Positions 54,679-64,000 of a stretch of 64,000 nucleotides of DNA are shown here, one piece after another. Made by a program: the position numbers and the translations under genes. The DNA comes from Synechococcales cyanobacterium GL140_1_metabinner_5_sub (lineage in GTDB: Bacteria > Cyanobacteriota > Cyanobacteriia > Cyanobacteriales > Chamaesiphonaceae), in the NCBI GenBank assembly GCA_025359065.1, contig JANYHM010000012.1, positions 37,701 to 101,700 on the forward strand, written 5' to 3'. Each line of letters starts with the position of its first letter. The stretch's first letter is position 1. Under the pieces are notes generated by a model. It made no database searches, was not told the DNA's origin, and worked only from the letters and a program-made list of their open reading frames with translations.

Positions 54679-56966
54679 TTGCTAGCTTTTTTGGGGGTAG
54701 CAGCGATTACTTGCCAATCGATCGGGGCAGTGCGGGCTAAATAAGTCGAAACCTGTTGGGCACCACTGCGGTTTAAGTGGCTAGGGTCAGAGTATAAGCT
54801 GTAATCCTGCATCCACAGCCCCACCAAGTCTACAAATTGCAATTTACCAGCACTAGCAAAGGTCTGCATGTGCTGCTTAAAGGCCAGCTCATATTTTTGG
54901 CGAGTGTTATCTAAATACCGATCGGACAAGGGTGCATTTACAAACACCAAAGGAATCTGCTGGCGCTGCAAGAACTCCACCGTTTGCCGGGTGGCCGCAT
55001 CTTGGGTGCCTGCAAGATTGAAATTGGCATAGTCGTTGTCACTGTCACCAGAGACTTTCAGATATTTTTGATAGTAAGTACCTGGCTCAAACTCAGCTCC
55101 CAATGACAAAAATCCCGATCGATTAATTGCCTCGGCCTCTACTAATTCTGCCGCCGATCGCTCTCCTAACAGATGTGGCGGCAAAGACTGTAACGCTTGA
55201 TGTAGTCGATCGCGCTGGCCGTAAGCCAGAGAAGCTTTGGATAAAGTCTTATTCAAAAAACTATCTACTGCCGCATAGCCATTGATAATAAACGGCTGAG
55301 ATTTGGCGATCGCGGCTCCCTCACTGCCCGGTAACTGTTGGAAGCCGCGAGAATCAGCGATAGTGGCATAGGTGCGATCCGATCGACCATCATTAAATGC
55401 TCTGGCACCATCGGCCCAAATTACTAGCTTGGGTAACTGATTTGGTTGCAGTAGTCGTCGAACTAAAAGATCTACCACCTGTGCCGTAGCACCATTAATA
55501 CCAAAGTTATAGACCCGCGCGTTAGCAAAACCTCGATCGCCCAGCTCTCGCTCTAAGATCTGCGGATCAATGCCGCGCATGGCTCTAGAGCTACCTACAA
55601 TTAATACATCTGGAGCGCCTTTGGTAGCGCAGAGTTCTTGGTAGGCCGCCATTTTTTCATCGAACAAAGTATTGCCATAGCTTAGCGGTGACTGACTAGC
55701 GGGCGTGTGGGCGATCGATGCTTTCACTTGGCGAGACAACAAACTTCCACCGATATCCAAACCCATCATTAACACTAACCCGGCTCCTAACCAAGACCAT
55801 AGCACTTTGCGAGAGAGTACATTTGGTGGACTAGCTGCTGGTCGCAGCCAGCCCTTGTTAAACAACCATTCTTGCCAGTTGGGGGTCGCGGGCTGAATCG
55901 GCAGACCGGTGGTATTGCTGGGTAATTGGAGAATTTCGACCCCAAAGTCAATCCCATGATTCCACTGGGTAGCATGTTGACCGGAGATCCGCCCGTGGAT
56001 TCTGACCCCCAAAATATCTGGCAAGGCGATTTGACCAAGTACTTTAGAGATAGGGTCTACAATTTGGCTTTCTAAAGGACATACCGGGGATTCGCTCATA
56101 ATGTGCAGCAGGCCCTTGCGCTTTAGTAACGAAATTCCAATGCCGCCGTTGATAAAAGTTTGATCGATGTCAGGATTCAACAGTCTTTGCAAAATAAATT
56201 TCAGAGCCTGCTCATCACCCTGCTGTGCCAAGACCAAAGGTGGCATGGTATAGCGGACATCATTTGCGCCCGGTAAATCTAGCCAGTGAGTCCAAAAGGG
56301 TGATTCTTCTTCTTTGGGCAGGCCATCAGACATGGCCTGTACGCCATAGATAGTGGCTCCTTGAATTCCTTGGGGGGAAAGCTGACTCAGTAAGGGCACA
56401 ACGCAGTCGATCGCCTGTTGCTTGTTAGGAAACTGTACAGTGTTGCCCCGCACGCAGCAAAACAAATGCAGCCGCCAATTTTTCAGGATGCCCGAGACCT
56501 GCAAGCCATTGTGCCAAAGTACTGCATTAATCAGGCGGGTAATGGCCTGAATATCACCCCAAGCTGCCCAGTGATGGAGCAACACCAGTGGTGGAGTCAG
56601 GTCAACCCGCAGCCGCCAGTCTAAATTAGTCATGCCCGCTGCTACACAGCGAAATACCGCATCGGTAAAATCCGGGAGATCTAGCGATCGGAGCTGATAT
56701 GCCAAGTCATCGGCTAGTAGCGAATAATCTAGGCTACGGTGTGATTCACAGCGCACCCATAGACGCTTAGTTAAAGGAATGCTCCAAGGTTTGACTTGAT
56801 CTGGTGCTGACGATGCTTCTACTGTTTGAATCGAAAACTTAAATCGCGCGCCAGCAGGGCGCAAGACTTTACCCAGCGCCTCAGATAGTTCTCGGCGGAG
56901 GTGCTCATCTGGGTCAACTAAATTTTCGACTAGTTTCGTCAGCTCAGGTTCAATAAAGTTGCTCAA
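54675..56966 (-). CDS. DUF1574-type protein: cytosolic domain, membrane helix, periplasmic SGNH-like domain
   Basis: 763 residues. The first 380 residues are soluble with no family I can name beyond a cyanobacterial helical region (LRRELSEALGKVLRPAGARF, WRLRVDLTPPLVLLHHWAAW). One membrane helix lies at about 385-408 (WSWLGAGLVLMMGLDIGG). The periplasmic part has VLIVGSSRAMRGIDP near 455 and DPSHLNRSGAQQVS near 727, the Ser and the Asp-x-x-His of an SGNH/AlgJ-like acyltransferase partner. The coupled MBOAT gene fits that role. The large cytosolic half is what sets it apart from AlgJ or PatB. Confidence 0.82.
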   Translation of the reverse strand: MSNFIEPELTKLVENLVDPDEHLRRELSEALGKVLRPAGARFKFSIQTVEASSAPDQVKPWSIPLTKRLWVRCESHRSLDYSLLADDLAYQLRSLDLPDFTDAVFRCVAAGMTNLDWRLRVDLTPPLVLLHHWAAWGDIQAITRLINAVLWHNGLQVSGILKNWRLHLFCCVRGNTVQFPNKQQAIDCVVPLLSQLSPQGIQGATIYGVQAMSDGLPKEEESPFWTHWLDLPGANDVRYTMPPLVLAQQGDEQALKFILQRLLNPDIDQTFINGGIGISLLKRKGLLHIMSESPVCPLESQIVDPISKVLGQIALPDILGVRIHGRISGQHATQWNHGIDFGVEILQLPSNTTGLPIQPATPNWQEWLFNKGWLRPAASPPNVLSRKVLWSWLGAGLVLMMGLDIGGSLLSRQVKASIAHTPASQSPLSYGNTLFDEKMAAYQELCATKGAPDVLIVGSSRAMRGIDPQILERELGDRGFANARVYNFGINGATAQVVDLLVRRLLQPNQLPKLVIWADGARAFNDGRSDRTYATIADSRGFQQLPGSEGAAIAKSQPFIINGYAAVDSFLNKTLSKASLAYGQRDRLHQALQSLPPHLLGERSAAELVEAEAINRSGFLSLGAEFEPGTYYQKYLKVSGDSDNDYANFNLAGTQDAATRQTVEFLQRQQIPLVFVNAPLSDRYLDNTRQKYELAFKQHMQTFASAGKLQFVDLVGLWMQDYSLYSDPSHLNRSGAQQVSTYLARTAPIDWQVIAATPKKASK

Positions 56967-57289
56967 CTCTCACCTCAAGACTGACTTGTGCTGACAAACT
57001 CATAATCGTTATTCTCAATTAACATCATCACACCCGGATCAAGATCTAAAATTAGGGGCTACCAAGACAGTGCCACGTGAACTGTTCAACGCCGCGTCGA
57101 TACTGTATGATGAGTCCTGGCATTCAGTCCTACGGTATCGTGGAAACTGTCAGTACTCAATAACAAATATTACCAGCTACCGTTCGCCAATGGTTACTCC
57201 CATGGGTCAAGGGTGCTGCATTATTGACTTCCCAAATGACTCCCTAAACGAATGTCTGGCTAAGTTCACTGAAATTTGAGGTCTATCCA
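56967..57289. other. Intergenic region before the ppc operon
   Basis: About 320 bases between two divergent transcription units. A 69-codon frame at 57070-57279 shows no family resemblance. The stretch must hold the promoters of the DUF1574 operon and the small gene-ppc operon. I see no confident -10/-35 pair, tRNA or palindrome. Confidence 0.5.
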
Positions 57290-57547
57290 TTGTTTTTAGA
57301 TGACTCCAACCACGCTAGTAAAGCTGACAAACCGATCGGCCAAGCTCCAGTGAAATTGCTGGTCAGCATTGCCACTGTGCCCACCTTGGCGGCGATCGTC
57401 GGCTTGCAAGCCATATTGCAGCAGGTTCAAACCCTAGCAAATAGCAGTGAAGAAATTTTTCGAGGCGATCGACTGCCTTTGTTGCCTTTCCCAGAACCAT
57501 CACACCTGGAATCATTGCAACAGGCTAGCTCTCAAACTCCCAGCTAG
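57290..57547 (+). CDS. Small conserved cyanobacterial protein of unknown function
   Basis: 85 residues. The central segment VKLLVSIATVPTLAAIVGLQ, followed by ASSEEIFRGDRLPLLPF-like text (here NSSEEIFRGDRLPLLPFPEP), resembles a short protein seen upstream of other genes in cyanobacteria. A hydrophobic or amphipathic helix at about 21-45 suggests membrane contact. It starts with TTG at 57290 and has no clear ribosome site, so the start may lie a few codons inside. The stop lies 11 bases before ppc, so the two are probably co-transcribed. Confidence 0.6.
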   Translation: MFLDDSNHASKADKPIGQAPVKLLVSIATVPTLAAIVGLQAILQQVQTLANSSEEIFRGDRLPLLPFPEPSHLESLQQASSQTPS

Positions 57548-57558
57548 AGATAATTATC

Positions 57559-60500
57559 ATGGGTCAGCAACTTCAACCGTTCCCGATCAAATCAATGGCG
57601 ACAACTTCTCCTCACACCTCCTTGCAACAATATATTCAGTTCGTTGAAGATCTGTGGAAATCGATTTTGGCTGAAGCCTACGGTTCTCAGCTTATCGAGC
57701 TGTTAGAACAATTGCGCGATCTTTCTTCTCCCGAAGGACAGGCAACAGAATGCAGTGTTCATACTATCATCGCTGAGCTAAAGCTAGAAGATGCGGTAAA
57801 AGCCGTGCGAGCCTTTGCGCTGTATTTTCAGCTCATTAATATTGTGGAGCAGCACTGTGAGCAAAAAGATCGGCAGTCTTTTTTACGCAATGGTCAAAAG
57901 GTCAATCGGCTAGAGCGCTCTTTGAGTGCATTAAGTCCTGACCCTGATACTTTTCAGGCATTATTTACGCATCTGAAGCAAGTGAATGTACCGCCAAATA
58001 TGATCGAAAATCTGTTAGCAGATCTAGATATTAACTTGGTATTTACCGCACACCCCACTGAAATTGTGCGCCACACTATTCGCAACAAGCAGCGGCGAAT
58101 TGCCGGACTGTTAGAAGACCTCGATCGGCAAACCAATGATCCGAGCGAGCTGATGAACAGCGATGCTTGGGAAGTGATTCGCTTGACCGAGGCTTTGCGC
58201 GAAGAGATTCGGCTGTGGTGGTTTACTGACGAAATTCATCAGTTCAAACCCTCGGTGTTGGATGAAGTCGATTACACTCTCCATTATTTTGATGAAGTGT
58301 TGTTTGATGCGGCTCCTCAGCTTTTTCAGCGATTGCAATATTCCTTGAAGCAAATTTTTCCAGAGGTAGTTCCGCCCGCCCACGATTTTTGTCGTTTTGG
58401 TTCTTGGGTCGGCTCCGATCGAGATGGCAACCCCTCGGTGACTTCTCATGTTACTTGGCGCACGGCTTGTTATCAGCGGGGAATGGTTTTAGGCAAATAT
58501 CAAGCAGCGATTAAAGAAGTGAGCAATTTGCTGAGCCTGTCGGCCAATCGCAGCCAAGTTTCAGCAGAGCTGCTCAATACCCTGGGGCGCGATGCTACCT
58601 ATTTGCCCAAGCTGTATAGCAGTATTTCACACCGGTATATTCGTGAACCTTATCGGATGAAGCTCTGTTATATTGCCGAGAGGCTGAAAAATACTATTGC
58701 CCACAATGAGAAGGTAGCAGAGCGAGAAGTTTTACAATCTGATGGTCGAGAGACAGAAGCCGTCCATACCTATTACAATCACAGCTCGGAGTTTTTGGCG
58801 GAGCTACAAACTATTCGGCGTAGCCTCGAAGCCAATGGTTTGCTGGTGGGGGCGATTGAAAACTTAATTTGTCAGGTAGAAATATTTGGCTTCAATCTTA
58901 CTCATCTAGATATTCGTCAAGAAAGCACTGTCCACGCCAATACGATCGCTAAAATCACTGATTATTTGCAAATACTGCCCAAGCCTTATTTGGAAATGAG
59001 CGAAGACGAAAAAATTCGCTGGCTGGCCACAGAGCTACAGACTAGACGGCCACTGATTCCTGGTGAGATCCCGTTTGGCAAAGAAACCAAAGAGAACATA
59101 GAACTTAGGGAAACAAAGGAAGCCAAAGAGGCTAGAGAAAAAGAAGCTAAAGAAGGCAAAGAAGCGAGAGAGGCAATCGAGACTTTTCGGGTGTTGCGCT
59201 TGATGCAGCAGGAGTTTGGCCTGGATATTTGCCACACTTACGTCATCAGCATGAGCCACGAGGCTAGCGATGTGCTAGAAGTGATGCTGTTGGCCAAAGA
59301 ATCTGGATTGTTTGATCCGTCAACTGGCGTTAGCACTCTGCGAATTGTGCCGTTGTTTGAGACAGTAGAAGATCTGCAAAAAGCGCCCAGAGTAATGACT
59401 GAGCTGTTTACGCTGCCTTTATATCGGGCGGCACTAGCGGGCGGTTATGAAGTTACTGAGCCATTGTTGACCCCAGATTTACAGGAAGTAATGCTGGGCT
59501 ATTCTGACAGCAACAAAGACTCTGGCTTTATGAGCAGTAACTGGGAGATCCACAAAGCCCAGTTGGCCTTACAGGCGATCGCTGACCAATATAATGTAAA
59601 GCTACGAATTTTTCATGGTCGCGGTGGCTCGGTTGGTCGGGGTGGTGGCCCTTCTTATGATGCGATTCGTGCTCAGCCCAGCAATAGTGTAAATGGTCGG
59701 ATTAAAATCACTGAGCAGGGAGAGGTCTTAGCTTCTAAGTATTCTTTACCAGAGCTAGCGCTGTATAACTTAGAAAAAGTAGTTACAGCGACGATCGGGG
59801 TGAGCCTATTACCTGGTAGTTACGATGGCATTGAGGAATGGAATCAGATTATCGAAAATCTGTCGGCCAAGTCTCGTTACTATTACCGCAAGCTAATTTA
59901 TGAACGCCCAGAATTTATTGATTTTTTCCATCAGGTAACGCCGATCGAAGAAATTAGTAAACTCCAAATTTCTTCTCGTCCTGCACGGCGCAAGGGCAAA
60001 AAAGATTTAGCTAGTCTCAGAGCAATTCCTTGGGTGTTTAGTTGGACACAGAGCCGCTTTTTGCTGCCTGCTTGGTATGGAGTTGGCGCAGCTTTAGAGG
60101 AATTTATTGCAGAGAATCCAGAAGAGCATTTCCGGTTACTGCGATCGTTTTATCGAGATTGGCGCTTCTTTAAAATGACTATTTCTAAAGTAGAAATGAC
60201 TCTGGCGAAAGTAGATATGCAGATTGCTCGTCACTATGTGCAGGAGCTAACTTTGCCAGAAGACAAAGAAAAGTTCATGGCGTTGTTTGATGAAATTGAG
60301 GCGGAGTTCGATCGGACTGCTAAATTGGTGCTGGCGATCGCTGGTCATGATAATTTCTTGGATGACAACCCAGAGTTACAGCGATCGGTGCAACTGCGGA
60401 ATGGCAGCATTGTACCTCTGGGCTTCTTGCAAGTTTCGCTGCTCAGTCGTCTGCGTAAATACGATTCCCAGCTTCCTACGGCCTATCGCGACAAGAAGAG

Positions 60501-60567
60501 CGATCTGTTAGATGGAGCACTATTGACTATCAATGGTATTGCGGCTGGCATGAGAAATACGGGGTAA
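57559..60567 (+). CDS. ppc: Phosphoenolpyruvate carboxylase
   Basis: 1002 residues. Ppc makes oxaloacetate from PEP and bicarbonate and supplies carbon skeletons in cyanobacteria. Visible motifs are VFTAHPTEIVRHTIRNKQ near 158-175 (catalytic His), GSWVGSDRDGNPSVTSH, LRIVPLFETVEDL, GYSDSNKDSGF and the flexible loop FHGRGGSVGRGGGP near 686-699. The end MRNTG is the conserved C-terminus. ATG 57559 or 57595 (MATTSPHTS) may be used. Residues of about 508-540 are a Lys/Glu-rich insertion not usual for the family. Confidence 0.97.
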   Translation: MGQQLQPFPIKSMATTSPHTSLQQYIQFVEDLWKSILAEAYGSQLIELLEQLRDLSSPEGQATECSVHTIIAELKLEDAVKAVRAFALYFQLINIVEQHCEQKDRQSFLRNGQKVNRLERSLSALSPDPDTFQALFTHLKQVNVPPNMIENLLADLDINLVFTAHPTEIVRHTIRNKQRRIAGLLEDLDRQTNDPSELMNSDAWEVIRLTEALREEIRLWWFTDEIHQFKPSVLDEVDYTLHYFDEVLFDAAPQLFQRLQYSLKQIFPEVVPPAHDFCRFGSWVGSDRDGNPSVTSHVTWRTACYQRGMVLGKYQAAIKEVSNLLSLSANRSQVSAELLNTLGRDATYLPKLYSSISHRYIREPYRMKLCYIAERLKNTIAHNEKVAEREVLQSDGRETEAVHTYYNHSSEFLAELQTIRRSLEANGLLVGAIENLICQVEIFGFNLTHLDIRQESTVHANTIAKITDYLQILPKPYLEMSEDEKIRWLATELQTRRPLIPGEIPFGKETKENIELRETKEAKEAREKEAKEGKEAREAIETFRVLRLMQQEFGLDICHTYVISMSHEASDVLEVMLLAKESGLFDPSTGVSTLRIVPLFETVEDLQKAPRVMTELFTLPLYRAALAGGYEVTEPLLTPDLQEVMLGYSDSNKDSGFMSSNWEIHKAQLALQAIADQYNVKLRIFHGRGGSVGRGGGPSYDAIRAQPSNSVNGRIKITEQGEVLASKYSLPELALYNLEKVVTATIGVSLLPGSYDGIEEWNQIIENLSAKSRYYYRKLIYERPEFIDFFHQVTPIEEISKLQISSRPARRKGKKDLASLRAIPWVFSWTQSRFLLPAWYGVGAALEEFIAENPEEHFRLLRSFYRDWRFFKMTISKVEMTLAKVDMQIARHYVQELTLPEDKEKFMALFDEIEAEFDRTAKLVLAIAGHDNFLDDNPELQRSVQLRNGSIVPLGFLQVSLLSRLRKYDSQLPTAYRDKKSDLLDGALLTINGIAAGMRNTG
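59083..59177 (+). repeat. Purine-rich tract coding the charged insertion of Ppc
   Basis: About 95 bases are almost wholly A and G on the coding strand and are built of imperfect repeats of AAAGAAGC/AAGGAAGCC type. They code for KETKEN and EAKEAREKEAKEGKEA at residues 509-539. The length and repeat form suggest growth by slippage. Confidence 0.7.
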
Positions 60568-60647
60568 TCGATTATAAGCAGCTTTGGCAAAATCCAAGCT
60601 AAAATGCAAGCGCCCGATCAACCTCCGATAACTTTCGAGGCTTATCA

Positions 60648-61574
60648 ATGTTTCTCACGGTCATCACCCCCACCTACAACCGCCAGCCGATTTTAGAAAA
60701 GTGCCTAACAGCCCTCGAAAATCAGCAGCTTACCAGCGCCGATCGATATGAACTACTAGTAGTCGATGATGGCTCTACCGATGGCACCGTAGAGTGGCTA
60801 GCTGCCAACCCCGATCGATTTCCCCATGTGCGGGTAGTCAGCCAAGATCATGCCGGGATTACCGCTGCTCGCAATTTGGGGGTGAACTCGGCACAGGGTG
60901 ACGTGATTGTGTTTGTAGATAGCGATGTGGTAGTCACGCCATCCTTTTTGGAAACCCATGCAGCGGCTTTGAAGGGGGCGATCGATGCTGGCTCTGACCA
61001 ACTTTTTACCTACGGTCGCCTGATTGCCACCTGTAATTTCGAAGATCCCACTGCCGAGCAAGCCAAAATCACTGATTTCTCAGCAGCTTATTTTGAAACC
61101 AACAACGTGGCCATTCCCCGCCATTGGTTGATTGATGCTGGTTTGTTTGATCCCCGGTTTACTCAATATGGCTGGGAAGACCTAGAGATGGGAGTAAGAC
61201 TCAAGAAGATGGGCTTAAAACTAATCAAATGTCCCGAGGCACTTGGTTATCATTACCACAAGAAATTCTCTGCTGAAGAACTGCCAAACTTGGTCGAAAA
61301 AGAAATTCAGCGTGGTCGGATGGGCGTGGTTTTTTATCAAAAACACCCCACTACCGAAGTGAAAATGATGATTCAGATGACAATGCTGCACCGCATTCTT
61401 TGGGGTGTGCTGTCGGTGGGTGGCAGGTTAAATGAGAATACCTTGAAACCTTTGATTCAATGGTTGATCGATCGCAATCAATCTCAATTGGCTGAACAGG
61501 TTGCGCGTATTTTCCTAAATTGGTACAACGTTCAAGGGGTTTACGCCGCTTATAAAGAAAGCCAAAATCCTTAA
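60648..61574 (+). CDS. GT2-family glycosyltransferase
   Basis: 308 residues, GT-A fold. VITPTYNRQPILEKCLTALE at the start, VVDDGSTDGT at 39-47, the metal-binding DSD at 91-93, NNVAIPRHWLIDAGLFDPRF and GWEDLEMGVRLKKMG (base and acceptor ED motif) are all present. The acceptor is unknown. The family also includes chondroitin and mycofactocin-type enzymes, but nothing selects among them. Its stop touches the stop of the response-regulator gene on the other strand. Confidence 0.87.
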   Translation: MFLTVITPTYNRQPILEKCLTALENQQLTSADRYELLVVDDGSTDGTVEWLAANPDRFPHVRVVSQDHAGITAARNLGVNSAQGDVIVFVDSDVVVTPSFLETHAAALKGAIDAGSDQLFTYGRLIATCNFEDPTAEQAKITDFSAAYFETNNVAIPRHWLIDAGLFDPRFTQYGWEDLEMGVRLKKMGLKLIKCPEALGYHYHKKFSAEELPNLVEKEIQRGRMGVVFYQKHPTTEVKMMIQMTMLHRILWGVLSVGGRLNENTLKPLIQWLIDRNQSQLAEQVARIFLNWYNVQGVYAAYKESQNP

Positions 61575-62252
61575 TTAATTTTCTCGCAATACATATCCTA
61601 AGCCCCGTACAGTTTGAATCAAACGTTTTTCACCTGCTTCTTGCAGCTTAATACGCAAATAGCGCACATAAACCTCAATCACATTGGATTCACCGCCAGA
61701 TTCGTAGCCCCAGACATTTTCTAGGATCTGTTCACGGGTTAGAATTTCTGCTGGATGTTCCATCAGATAGCGCAACAGCTCGAATTCTTTGGCGGTGAGT
61801 TCGATCGATCTTTGTCCGCGCACAGCATGTCGAGTATCTAGATCTAGCATCAAATCAGCAAATACTAGCTTTTGGTGGCTGGCTGGTATGGCTTGCAGGT
61901 AAAAGCCTAAGAGCTTTAACAGTTCGCTGGCTTGGTAAGGCTTTGCCACATAGTCATCAGCTCCTGATTCCAGACAAGAAAGTCGATCGAGCAGATGGTC
62001 GCCGGATAGCAGCAAAATAATTGGCAGGGTCTGACCCCGATCACGCAGTTCCCGCACGAAGGTCAGGGCAGTGTTGCTGGCCAGCTCTCGATCAATTACT
62101 AATGCCTGAGGCAGAGAGTTTGCCAAAAATTCACGACCTTGGGCTAGATTGATCGCGGTAGCCACTTGGTAGCCAGCTTTGAATAGATCCACGTAAATCC
62201 GTTCGGCTAAAGCACCATCGTCTTCGATTAATAAGATGTTGGAAGTATTCAT
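61575..62252 (-). CDS. OmpR/PhoB-type response regulator
   Basis: 225 residues. The receiver has Asp11/Asp12, phosphorylation site Asp54 in ALVIDRELASN, Ser83 and Lys104 in YVAKPYQ. The winged helix (about 127-222) shows IELTAKEFELLRYLMEHPAE, LENVWGYESGGESNVIEVYV and VRGLGYVL. No kinase is adjacent, as is usual for cyanobacterial orphan regulators. I cannot tell which of the known subclasses it belongs to. It diverges from pepA over 137 bases. Confidence 0.9.
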   Translation of the reverse strand: MNTSNILLIEDDGALAERIYVDLFKAGYQVATAINLAQGREFLANSLPQALVIDRELASNTALTFVRELRDRGQTLPIILLLSGDHLLDRLSCLESGADDYVAKPYQASELLKLLGFYLQAIPASHQKLVFADLMLDLDTRHAVRGQRSIELTAKEFELLRYLMEHPAEILTREQILENVWGYESGGESNVIEVYVRYLRIKLQEAGEKRLIQTVRGLGYVLREN

Positions 62253-62389
62253 GAGTCATGGGTTCCGAGTAACCTTGCCATTTTAGCTGTCCCTGCCTGC
62301 TGATCGTTAGATAGCTGAGAATGGCTATGGGATCGATCCTGCCAAAATCGGTAATAATTGGCAGCAGAGCACTACGAACAAAAGACTCC

Positions 62390-63892
62390 ATGGATATTAA
62401 GACGACTGAGAACTCTATATTAGAATGGCGCGGCGATGGCTTGGCGATCGGTTTTTGGGAAGATGACGTTGCCCTCAGTGGTGACTTGGCCTCATTAAAT
62501 CAAGCCCTTCAAGGCATTCTACAGGCGGCGATCGAAGATGCCGAATTTAAGGGTGCCGTGGCCAGCACCGTTACGACCCGAGTAGGAATGGGGGGCAACT
62601 TTAAAAAACTAGTTTTAGTAGGTTTGGGCAAAAACGAAAATGTCAAGGTCGATCGGTATCGGCGGGCAGCCGCCAACATTGCTCGGGCAGCCAAAAAAGA
62701 GAAATGTGAAACCCTCGCCGTCAGTCTGCCCACCAGTGGCGATATCTCTGCTGCGCTGCTTACACAGGCCATCAGCGAAGGTCTGTGGTTAGCACTGCAC
62801 GAAGATAAACGCTTTAAATCGAAGCCTGAAGAAAGCAAGAAAAATCTGAAAGAGGTTCATTTGCTAGGTTTGGCTGGCAACGATCCAGCAGTGGCAAAAG
62901 CTCAATCGATCGTCTCGGGGGTCAACCTCGCCCGTGAATTGGTGGCGGCTCCGGCCAACGTGGTTACTCCAGCAGCTTTGGCTGCCACCGCCCAAGAAAT
63001 TGCCACTGCTTATGGTATGGAATTAAAGATCTTGGAACGAGCCGACTGCGAAGCCTTGGGCATGGGAGCTTACTTGGGAGTTTCTCAGGCATCCGAATTA
63101 CCGCCGAAGTTCATTCATCTGATATATAAGCCAGCGGGGACTCCGCGCAAGAAATTGGCGATCGTCGGTAAAGGGGTCACTTTCGATTCCGGTGGTCTGA
63201 ATATTAAAGGTGCTGGCAGTGGCATCGAAACCATGAAAATGGATATGGGCGGAGCAGCGGCTACTTTGGGCGCAGCTAAGGCCATTGGGCAACTTAAACC
63301 AGATGTAGAAGTCCATTTTATTAGCGCCGCTGCTGAAAACATGATCTCCGGGACAGCAATCCATCCGGGGGATGTGTTGACGGCCTCTAATGGCAAAACG
63401 ATCGAAGTAAACAACACCGATGCCGAAGGACGCTTGACCTTGGCAGATGCCTTGGTTTATGCCGAGAAGCTGGGCGTAGATGCCATTGTAGACTTGGCGA
63501 CTTTGACCGGGGCTTGCATTATTGCCTTGGGCGATGATATTTCTGGTTTGTGGAGTCCTCAACAGGATTTGGCCGACAGTATTTTGGCCGCAGCAGATAT
63601 AGCGGGCGAAAAGTTTTGGCAGATGCCCATGGAAGAAAAGTACTTTGAGGGCTTAAAGTCTCCGATCGCCGATATGAAAAACACGGGGCCTCGGGGCGGT
63701 GGTTCTATTACTGCAGCACTGTTTTTAAAACAGTTTATCAACGAGGTGCCATGGGCGCACCTCGATGTAGCGGGGCCGGTATGGGCAGATAAAGACAATG
63801 GAGTAAATAATGCCGGAGCTACTGGTCATCCCGTGCGTACCTTGGTGAATTGGGTGCTTGCTTATAGCAAATCAGGATCGGATGAAGTATAA
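62390..63892 (+). CDS. pepA: Leucyl aminopeptidase (M17)
   Basis: 500 residues from ATG 62390 ([13 protein letters not shown]). The frame is open to 62321, but that extension is not family-like. The M17 signature NTDAEGRL, the first metal-lysine loop [25 protein letters not shown] and [11 protein letters not shown] are intact. It removes N-terminal amino acids in the cytosol and uses two divalent metals. Residues 1-160 are the N-terminal macro-like domain. It is followed after 28 bases by an IS630-type transposase. Confidence 0.95.
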   Translation: MDIKTTENSILEWRGDGLAIGFWEDDVALSGDLASLNQALQGILQAAIEDAEFKGAVASTVTTRVGMGGNFKKLVLVGLGKNENVKVDRYRRAAANIARAAKKEKCETLAVSLPTSGDISAALLTQAISEGLWLALHEDKRFKSKPEESKKNLKEVHLLGLAGNDPAVAKAQSIVSGVNLARELVAAPANVVTPAALAATAQEIATAYGMELKILERADCEALGMGAYLGVSQASELPPKFIHLIYKPAGTPRKKLAIVGKGVTFDSGGLNIKGAGSGIETMKMDMGGAAATLGAAKAIGQLKPDVEVHFISAAAENMISGTAIHPGDVLTASNGKTIEVNNTDAEGRLTLADALVYAEKLGVDAIVDLATLTGACIIALGDDISGLWSPQQDLADSILAAADIAGEKFWQMPMEEKYFEGLKSPIADMKNTGPRGGGSITAALFLKQFINEVPWAHLDVAGPVWADKDNGVNNAGATGHPVRTLVNWVLAYSKSGSDEV

Positions 63893-63920
63893 TATGCTTA
63901 TTTACTAGAGGAGAAACTTA

Positions 63921-64000
63921 GTGAAAGCATATTCAGTAGATCTGAGACAGAAAATCATTGATACTTACAAATCTGAAGTCATGTTAACACAACAGCAATT
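63921..64000 (+). mobile_element. Start of an IS630-family transposase, cut by the window edge
   Basis: GTG at 63921, seven bases after AGAGGAG (63907-63913), opens VKAYSVDLRQKIIDTYKSEV then MLTQQQ. This is the N-terminal helix-turn-helix of IS630/Tc1-mariner-type transposases (usually (M)KAYSLDLRQKI). Only 26 codons are visible. These elements insert at TA. Candidate TA sites lie directly after the pepA stop (63892 onward), so pepA appears intact and the left end lies within 28 bases of its stop. Confidence 0.78.

Overview
This window is a piece of a cyanobacterial chromosome. The evidence is the adjacent petB and petD genes of the cytochrome b6f complex, a Tab2/DUF1092 photosystem-biogenesis gene, cyanobacterial gene families (DUF1574, LarC, Uma2 endonucleases, DUF2288), phosphoenolpyruvate carboxylase, and many copies of the HIP1 octamer GCGATCGC (for example at 1346-1353). 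The genus cannot be fixed from the sequence alone. Most of the window is ordinary chromosomal housekeeping DNA with genes on both strands in short operons. A transposase of the IS630 type enters at the right edge.

Layout. 1-4 kb: larC (nickel-pincer cofactor), lnt (lipoprotein acylation) and tadA (tRNA editing). 4-10 kb: a 1391-residue mosaic secreted protease/adhesin and a membrane-anchored propeller-like protein. 9.6-15 kb: methyltransferase, Ser/Thr kinase with SH3 tail, membrane J-protein, GT1 glycosyltransferase and two small secreted proteins. 15-22 kb: queG, then a minus-strand run comB-pmbA-tab2, comM, and two Uma2 nucleases. 22.6-26 kb: acpP-fabF with a hairpin between them, a FAD oxidoreductase and a truncated haemoglobin. 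26.5-31.9 kb: HPF-like protein, a type II toxin-antitoxin pair, a SpoU-type methyltransferase, tRNA-Arg(CCU), a YdcF protein, an RTX protein, a DUF2288 protein and a methyltransferase.

32-41.8 kb is the most interesting block. A multidomain SGNH hydrolase converges on a minus-strand operon in which a response-regulator receiver fused to an HlyD-type membrane fusion protein is followed by PelF-like and PelG-like genes. A half-size ABC exporter diverges from it. I read this as a signal-coupled polysaccharide export locus that lacks the rest of the Pel machinery.

42-51 kb: anti-sigma kinase, ffh, an EamA transporter, a ribbon-helix-helix repressor with a palindromic operator, glmM, petD/petB with a clear intrinsic terminator, and a TIGR03960-type radical SAM protein. 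51.3-52.3 kb: an apparently broken polymorphic-toxin tip with a putative immunity gene, facing a truncated coiled-coil reading frame, then rpmF (L32). 52.3-57 kb: a lipoprotein, an MBOAT O-acyltransferase and its overlapping DUF1574 partner, probably acetylating a cell-surface polysaccharide. 57-64 kb: a small conserved gene, ppc with a charged insertion, a GT2 glycosyltransferase, an OmpR-type regulator, pepA and the start of an IS630-type transposase.

All family assignments come from reading motifs by eye. No database search was run.
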